A DNA stretch of 64,000 nucleotides from Parapristionchus giblindavisi (lineage: Eukaryota; Nematoda; Chromadorea; Rhabditida; Diplogasteridae), in assembly GCA_943737045.1 (NCBI GenBank), contig CALSFV010000210.1, forward strand, positions 1,551,001 to 1,615,000. The letters run 5' to 3'. The position numbers and the translations under genes were made by a program. The notes under the pieces are model-generated. The model did no database searches. It was not told where the DNA came from and saw only the letters and a program-made list of their open reading frames with translations. Positions 57,144 to 64,000 of the stretch are shown piece after piece; positions within the stretch are counted from its first letter, which is position 1; every line of letters starts with the position of its first letter.

Positions 57144-58450
57144 ATCGCCGTATAGAGGAAACTAGGCTGGACGACGCCGCTTTTTATCGATTATTGATTG
57201 ATTGATTGATACCGTATTCCACCCCCTTCATACCGTATACCATCCTTTTTACTGTAATTCGTTCCTTGTTTGTAAAAACGTTTATCCACTGTGTCCTTTT
57301 GGCCACGTTGTATTGTAATTTCGAATTAGCATATTCATATACAATCATTCTTCCTTTCTCATTCTATTATGTTCTCTCATTATCATTCATCCATATCTCT
57401 GCTCGCACAAACCGGTCGTATGTCTCATTCCTCATATTTTTTAAATCGATATTTCTTGTAGCCCTAGATTAGGCCCCACCCCTTCCTCCTTCATCCTCGG
57501 TACTATACTGCACGGTTTAGATTACGCTTCTTTACTGTTATAGCAGATACATATATTGGCTTGCCTTTCTGTTCTATTTTCGAGTATTGATCGAATCATT
57601 GTTATCAGTAGTCATCCATTGATCTACTCATTTGCTGTTACAGTATACTTTATATCGATCTGGTTAGGTGTCCATGACAAACGGCCTCAGGGCATGTTTC
57701 TTATCCGCAATACCTCCCTTATCTATGACACATTCCTCGCATTATCTTTACCACTTTCTCAAGCTCTTTCTTTATCAAGTAGAGTGTATTTCACTTTTAT
57801 CAATATATCACTTTTATCAGAATATATCACATTTTGTTTCCTTTTTATATTTGTTTTTATGTTAATTAGATTAAGACTATGCGGTAATAAAGTAGTATCT
57901 CCACCCATCCCACACATTTTTGTGATTTCAGTTAACGAATAAATAGTTTTATCTGGTTTGTGGTTTATCAATAGACTTCGCCCTCTTTGTGTCGTGTTGC
58001 ATTCTCACGAGAGAGTACCAATAATATGTCATGTATCTTGCTGTAGTGTACCTGCTAATTTAATGTAACTCAAAGCGCACCGAATCTGAATTTTCGGCAC
58101 TACTTCAGTATATGTATCCATGCATGTTGCGGCAAATGTGACATCACAACCGTAGGCCGATGCGTTTGCCAGCGATCCTCCACCTACGCTTGTGACGTCA
58201 CGTTTGCTCGCAAACGGTTTGCCAACGTTCATGGATACTAGCTCAGAACACCGGACCAGTCCAAAAGTCTAGTATATATGTCTAGCATAGTATAAATGGC
58301 TTCGTGTTTATTTAATTTTTAGCATCTTTTTGGGCTGGTCCCGTGTTCTGGAGTAGTGCCGAATTTTCATTATTAATTGATTTATTGATTGATTCTATCA
58401 CTATCGATATTGATTTAGTCTTCGATCCGCTCAAGAAGGACCCACTGAAT
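57144..58450. other. P4-P5 intergenic with a two-layer TIR element
   Basis: About 57195-57960 is T-rich on the plus strand with no family exon. An element at 58093-58370 has inverted ends CGGCACTACT..AGTAGTGCCG and a GGCAAACCGTTTGCC-type MITE nested at about 58112-58239. P5 may have an undetected 5' exon here. Confidence 0.5.
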
Positions 58451-60114
58451 ATGGATGACACTGGAGACCACGAGAAGGTACTGTAGAATATCAAAATTTG
58501 AATATTTAGTCCAATAATATTGATTGATTAACAGGCGGTGAATGTCGATCAATGGAGGGAGCAGCTGGAGAGAGCCGATAAGGTTGTCTGATACACATGA
58601 GGCTAATGCAACTAATCGATAATCGACTCTCAGGAACTCCAATATATGGGCGATAGATGCAGTAATCTCGAGCGGATTGTGTCTACAGTAGTGGATAGGT
58701 ACCGTACCTTACGCTGTTCCATTTTGAATTTATTTATTTGCCGTCAGATTCTTCATGTTCACTGCGGAGCTCAATGACGTGCGTGCAGAGTGGAAGGCGT
58801 TCAAGGTATCGATCGATTAATTTATCGATTCTCCAGATTATTGATTTCTTGTTCCGTTCAGGAAGGAACCCTCGGCGGCGGCTCCGTATCGTACCACCAG
58901 CCTCGCTGCAGTGATTCGTCAACGACGATAACGTCATCATCGACTACGGTGGCATCAGCAGCGTCGTCCTCCTCATCGCTCAATCTGCTGATGCAGCTGA
59001 AGGACGAACTCAATGGGCTCAATCTGTGAGTTGTTGGTCGTCGCAGAAAATGATACGTGGTCGGCATTGTCACTAGTGGCTAGACCCACCCGATGTAGCC
59101 AAAATTCACTCAAAAGACATACATTGCCATACCCTCGCAGTGCGAGGATTAACCCACTATATAAGGCCCATTTTAGGCCACTTGATAAAAAAGGAAGATA
59201 AAAATGACGATTTTTTAAGCGAAAATAACGAATTTTGTGAATAAACCCTCAATATTTCGAGAATTGACCCACTATAAAAATAGACCGCGAGGGTACCGAA
59301 AATGTATGCTCAAAAGAGTGCGCTCACCGTTCATCTTCTCACAGTATCTGAAACAAAAAATAGATTAATTAATTAATTAATCAATTTAAAAAATGAAAAT
59401 TGTTTACATTTAGAGTGGAAGGAGATTCGGATGGGACGGGGGATGTGACGCCACCTCGTGGACAATGGAGAAGTAGAAGTAGAAGACAGAGTGAGGATGA
59501 TCGAGATGATGGTGGAGACGATGATTCGATAAAGATGGGAGAAGATTGCAAAGGTTCCTGACTGGAATGAGCGAGGATGCGGTAGTTTATGGATTGATTG
59601 ATTAAGGACCATCGGGTGACATAAAATCGCCAGCGTTTGTTGTGCAGCGGAACGAGGAACACGGCGATGGTCAGATTGTGGCGAGGAGAGGATCGGGAGG
59701 AAGCGGTATGTTATCTGTTTCCCAAAACAAAATGCACTTTGACGTTGATGGTGCGTTGGGAGTGCCGCCTGATTGCCGTTGGTTCGAATCCTCCTAGTGT
59801 TTAGAATGTTTTGCTGTTTTTTTATGCGACGGAAATCCATCTATCCCTCTTCTGCACTTATACATATCACCCCTACTCATTATATTTGATGGAATAAATA
59901 AATAATAATAAAATAAAATAAAATAAAATTTCAGGAGGAAGTGGTCACAAAAGAGACGAGAGTGACGAAGATGATCCTGGCGACGTCACGATGATGGAGT
60001 ATCCTGAAGACTACGGTAACAACAATACGAGCCTGCGTCCCACGACCATTGGAGAGTATACGGTAGCGTTTGTTCTGTATTATGAATAAATGCTAATAAT
60101 AATAATGCTAATTC

Positions 60115-60173
<59 letters not shown>

Positions 60174-62509
60174 TAATATATGCTTTGATCGATATGCAGG
60201 CCCTGATGCGCCGCCTTTCACATCTCGAGACGAACGTTCGCGTGGCGATGCAATCGATCGATACCATGAATGCTACGGTAGCGATATTTTTATTGATCGA
60301 TTGCTGCAATGTTCCTCTTTGTAGAATATACTCGAGTCAATCGATAGCTTGCGAAGGGAGTTCAATAGGCAGCAAGAGGAGATGAAGGTACAGTGGATTA
60401 TTGATTGTTTTGTGCATTATCATATTGGGGAGTGAATATCGATTCGGTTTAGACTCAACGTTCCCTCGATCGGGGAAATTTGCTTGTGTTGGACGACACT
60501 CTACGGTCATTGAAGGTGTGATCTTTGATCTTTGAACTTTGATCTTTCCTACCGACGATGGTTTCAGAAGGAACGCGCAGAGGACGCTGATGTTATCCAG
60601 AAACTAGAGCAGAGAATCAAAGAAGTGGCCACAGCTGCTGCTGGAAATGATAAGGTTAATCTACCATAACCTTGCCATCAAGGCTACCGTATCCTCATAT
60701 CGAGGCTACCATATCCTCACATTAAGGCTACCGTATCCTCACATTAAGGCTACCGTATCCTCACATTAAGGCTACCGTATCCTCGCATTAAGGCTACCGT
60801 ATCCTCGCATTAAGGCTACCGTATCCTCATATTAAGGCTACCGTATCCTCACATTAAGGCTACCGTATCCTCACATTAATGCTACCGTATCCTCACATTA
60901 AAGCTACCGTAATCTTCGCATTGATTCATTTACTATAGGTCACGGATGATCTACTTGAGGAACTACGCGCTGAGTTCGATAAGATTGATCATGTGCATGA
61001 GAAGGTGCACGACACGGTAGGTGGTGGTGTGACAGGTCGACCTTTCCCAATTTACCCTACCCTACTTGCAGCTTCGTCAACATACGGAGGCATTGGCACG
61101 AATGTCCGAGAGAGCGGACCAATTGGAGTTGGCCACGAGCAAGGTATACGGTAGATTATTGATTGCTAGAATTTGGCAAATGCTTGTGACGTCACGCCCG
61201 TCGAGGAAAGAGATCAGCAACGCTCATGATGCACATTTGGCCATGGATGTCGATGTTTTGTCGTATTAATAAAATAATTGTTGTGAATAATAATAATAAT
61301 AATTGTAATAATAACAATAATTGTGCCTCTCTTGTAGATGATCACAACGGATGGTCTGAAGGCGTGCCTGACGGAGCATGCGACCGAATTGAGAAGCGAG
61401 ATTGAGGTTGGAATTTGGATTAAATTAATAATATTAATAGATGAATAAGTATGCATGATCTTTAATAAATATGTATATTTTTAAAATAAATAAGTTAGCT
61501 AATAATGCGCGCTGTGGTGATTCACTAAATTAAAAATATGCAACTGATGGTTAGGTTGGATGTGGGCAGTGGGCCGGGGGTCTCTCGGTGAATTTTTCTT
61601 GTTAACTATTACATTTAAAACAAGTTCCATTGTGGGCAAATCTTGTTCTTGTTTGAAAGTTGCTGAAAGATCGTGTATGCGGTTGCTATCCGCCTTTCTA
61701 CTTATTGCCGGCGTTCCAAATAACGGCTCTTGAAGAACGTTGTTTACAAATTAACTTTACTCGTTTATTATAGTTGGAAACTCATTTAAAATTAACTTAT
61801 TTCATTTTATTCTTCCGTTAGGCATCGTTGCATTTACCTTACGTGGCTACGCCGTAACCTCTGCCGTAACGACGGAGACGCGGCGGAGGAGGTTACGGCG
61901 TAAGCACGTAAGGCAAATGTAACGATGCATTAATCATGCACTTGATCTCTTTAGAAGTCGTCGTTTGCTGTGAGGGAATGCTTCGAGAAGGTGGAGCACG
62001 GCACGAGCAAGCCTAGTGACAGCCTCACTGAAGTAGTGAGCGATTTCGAGGTGGGGTGGTGTACTCTGTGTGGTGTGTGTGGTGCGGTGCGTGCGTTCGA
62101 CGTTCTCCGCTCGCACAACAGCTGCTTCTAATGCGATACTAATCCTGGCAGACTGTCAATCATTGAATGACCTTGGGTATCTAATAATATTAATTTACTC
62201 TGGAGGAACTAATCCACAACCAGCCTATATCAAATGCCTGCAAACAGTTGTGACCCTCGCCTTGTTTATTGCGAAATTTAACCTGGCGTTTTTGTGTTTC
62301 AGATGTGTAATGATTCTTTGCACAACGTTGCATTATTTTGATTCTCGGCTGTAGATTGGATTTATTTTATTTAATTCTTTTTTTAAATTGCATTCGAATG
62401 CTTGATTTTGAACTCTTTTGAACTATAGGCTCGAGTGGTTTGGCGTAATGGTTTTTTTGAGAACAATGTACAATTAGTGGTATGCGATGCGTTCACTTGA
62501 AGGAATATA

Positions 62510-62544
<35 letters not shown>

Positions 62545-62911
62545 TTGCAGGAACTAGATGTGACTGAACTAGAAGCGCTGAGCGATGCGTCGACGCAGGA
62601 CAGTGATTCGGAAGAAGAAGACGAGTACTACGATGCGACGACGCTGACCAGCCAGTCTGAAGAGTACTGTGACCCGTGCACTTGTTCCATGTGCAAGGAG
62701 GGAAAGCCGCCCAAGGTACGGTAGATTACGGTAGCCATGCTACAGTACATCATGGTGCAATTGCTCGGTACGGTGGCAGGTTATGGTAGTTTTGCATGGT
62801 ACGGTAGTTGTAGATTACTGTAGACCGTGGTGGTATTGCTTTCGATAGGTTGCCATCTTCTCACTTGTGCGCGCAATAACCTGGAAGTCGAGTGCCTTGT
62901 CTATATCCTAA
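58451..62911 (+). CDS. P5: acidic, Ser/Arg-containing coiled-coil protein with a C-terminal cysteine cluster
   Basis: The first in-frame ATG is 58451 (M-D-D-T-G-D-H-E-K), in an exon whose frame is open from the acceptor at about 58421, so an upstream exon is possible. Exons follow near 58536-58583, 58635-58699, 58748-58805, 58861-59026 (Ser/Thr-rich), 59412-59550 (R-S-R-S-R-R and acidic), 59608-59704, 59937-60062, 60200-60277, 60326-60387, 60454-60515, 60569-60654, 60939-61017, 61070-61142, 61339-61406, 61954-62047 and 62551-62715. The last of these has D-S-E-E-E-D-E and C-D-P-C-T-C-S-M-C-K. A final exon 62849-62911 ends TAA; without splicing a stop also follows at once (62722-62724). Coiled-coil content dominates. 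No GYF domain or C2H2 finger. AATAAA lies 4 bp after the stop. Confidence 0.65.
59118..59308. mobile_element. MULE-like MITE in P5 intron
   Basis: Exact 9-bp duplication CTCAAAAGA (59109-59117 and 59309-59317). Confidence 0.9.
59744..59805 (+). other. tRNA-like sequence in P5 intron
   Basis: An intact B box GGTTCGAATCC follows TGGTGCGTTGG, which has one mismatch to the A box. A tRNA-derived repeat or decayed tRNA is likely. Confidence 0.4.
60106..60171. repeat. (TAA)n microsatellite in P5 intron
   Basis: Near-pure AAT run directly before the exon at 60200. Confidence 0.95.
60675..60910. repeat. 22-bp tandem repeat, about ten units, in P5 intron
   Basis: Unit AAGGCTACCGTATCCTCACATT, varying at one or two positions; it fills almost the whole intron 60655-60938. 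Confidence 0.92.
61821..61929. mobile_element. PIF/Harbinger-like palindromic MITE in P5
   Basis: TTA on both flanks (61818-61820 and 61930-61932). Confidence 0.85.
62494..62542 (+). repeat. LINE tail with (TTA)n in P5 intron
   Basis: CTTGAAGGAATATATA followed by a TTA run that leads straight into the TTTGCAG acceptor of the next exon. Confidence 0.65.
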
Positions 62912-62915
62912 TTAC

Positions 62916-62921
62916 AATAAA
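62916..62921 (+). terminator. Polyadenylation signal of P5
   Basis: AATAAA 4 bp past the TAA stop. Confidence 0.6.
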
Positions 62922-64000
62922 TATATTTAGTTAGACTCCCATTGATTAGTAACCAATTACGCGATGCCTATCGTGCACATTGTTATGACTTCCATCAAGT
63001 CACTTGATCTACCCATATGTTGCATATAGAGATTAAACAATGGACGTAACAGGTGCGATATTATATACTGATCATTGTCCCACCTCGATTTCGCCCTTAT
63101 CGCTCGATTGATCTCTTGCCTGACATTGCGATCTTGGATCAATCTTATTTTTACTTTTATCTTATCTGCATTATTCTTATTATACATATGATCATTTATC
63201 TATACAATCTGGATAATGATCTCATCTAGCAATTATCGCTTGAAACGATAAAATTGAATTGAATTGAATTGATAATGATCTCATCTTTGATGAAGATGTC
63301 ACACTGTGAGGAGATATAATTATGAGAGATGCGATCGATTTAGTAAACAGTTCATCACGTAAACGCATAATAAAGTATTATTATCGTTATTAGATCAGCC
63401 CAGCGTGAGATGGAATATCAAGGTCATTTATTGTGAGCTCCTATCTATCTATATATCTTGCCTGTTCCCCCCTTATGTTGCACTTTGTGAATAATAGTTT
63501 TGGTTGCTTTTACTCTGTTATCTTGTAGTGGGTAGATCACTCGTAAATGAGTTATCGATCAATAATTCTTATTCTCCCTTTCAGTATTCCCGTGATCTTA
63601 TCCTCATTTTTCTCGGTTCTGGTACATTTCCTTTGAATCTTAAATTTGCCAATCATCGCTTTTGATGCTCTTTGCGCACTTTCTTAATACACGTTAGCTG
63701 CCTAATGCATCGTTACATTTGCCTTTCGTGTCTACGCCGTAACCCCCCACCGCCACGTCTCCGTAGTTACGGCGTGGGCACGTAAGCAAATGTAACGATG
63801 CATAAGGAATAATTTGGTAAAATAGATCCTACGTGGGCACCACTGCAGCCAGCGGCAATACACCCCCGATTTTTGGCACCCGACCCCCCCCCCCCCCCCC
63901 GATTTTCCGAAAAAAATCACTCAAAATTACGTATAAATGCTCCATTTTTTTGCGTCCGACCCCCGATTTTCATTTCCAGCGGCAATGCCCGCCCACGTAT
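62922..64000. other. 3' flank without a recognised gene
   Basis: Mostly AT-rich unclassified sequence. A palindromic PIF/Harbinger-like MITE at 63706-63802 has TAA on both flanks (63703-63705 and 63803-63805). After it comes a repeat with long C-runs (about 63886-63900). Confidence 0.55.

Noticed and set aside
59373..59840. 155-codon minus-strand frame
   Set aside because: Antisense of P5 exons that join in frame on the plus strand; Ser-rich content mirrors the Asp/Arg-rich sense codons.
60675..60910. CRISPR-like array
   Set aside because: The 22-bp units follow each other without spacers and lie in an intron of a eukaryotic gene.

Overview
The window looks like a chromosomal segment of a rhabditid-type nematode. 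It has many short exons with GT..TTTCAG-style introns, very short 3' ends with AATAAA just after stop codons, dense small inverted-repeat elements and 3' ends of CR1/RTE-like non-LTR retrotransposons. There is no prokaryotic-style coding. I assembled exons by hand from reading frame, splice signals and copy-to-copy comparison, so gene ends marked as uncertain should be treated that way.

The main content is a two-sided array of paralogous intron-rich genes that I do not recognise as a named family. Seven copies (GZ1-GZ7) lie head to tail on the minus strand from 1 to 31.1 kb. Five further genes (P1-P5) lie on the plus strand from 32.3 to 62.9 kb. The two blocks diverge from a 1.25-kb gap at 31.1-32.3 kb. 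The typical protein has an N-terminal GYF-like domain (GPF....[IV]..WY..GFF), an L-[RI]-R-x-N-G-x-x-C-P-F motif, a coiled coil encoded by repeated short exons, and one or two zinc fingers of invariant spacing C-x2-C-x12-H-x5-H. That spacing fits the U1/matrin/JAZ (RNA or dsRNA) finger type. Plus-strand GZ-like genes share this architecture and the same intron positions and phases. Some plus-strand members are altered: P1 ends in three CCHC zinc knuckles, P3 lacks a visible GYF domain, P4 ends in a proline-rich tail, and P5 ends in a cysteine cluster.

Layout: GZ1 (5' end only, 1-295); a nested transposon zone (about 1.1-6.2 kb) containing an unrelated spliced gene X (2.8-4.4 kb, minus); GZ2 (truncated, 7.3-8.3); GZ3 (damaged, 8.6-14.9, with two large foldback insertions); GZ4 (15.2-21.6); GZ5 (21.8-24.2); GZ6 (24.5-28.5); GZ7 (29.0-31.1). 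Then P1 (32.3-34.8), P2 (35.3-39.9), P3 (40.7-46.1), a repeat-rich gap (46.1-49.9), P4 (49.9-57.1), P5 (58.5-62.9) and a repeat-bearing 3' flank. Minus-strand neighbours are only about 250-510 bp apart.

The array shows birth-and-death evolution: a segmental duplication that straddles gene boundaries, truncated and mutated copies, an inverted copy of the GYF exon inside an intron, exon-level duplication of coiled-coil modules, and many intronic insertions with clean target-site duplications (8 bp hAT-like, 9 bp MULE-like, TTA/TAA PIF/Harbinger-like). A working hypothesis, by inference only, is an expanded RNA-associated adaptor family in which GYF domains bind proline-rich partners (P4 is a candidate) and the fingers or knuckles contact RNA or DNA.
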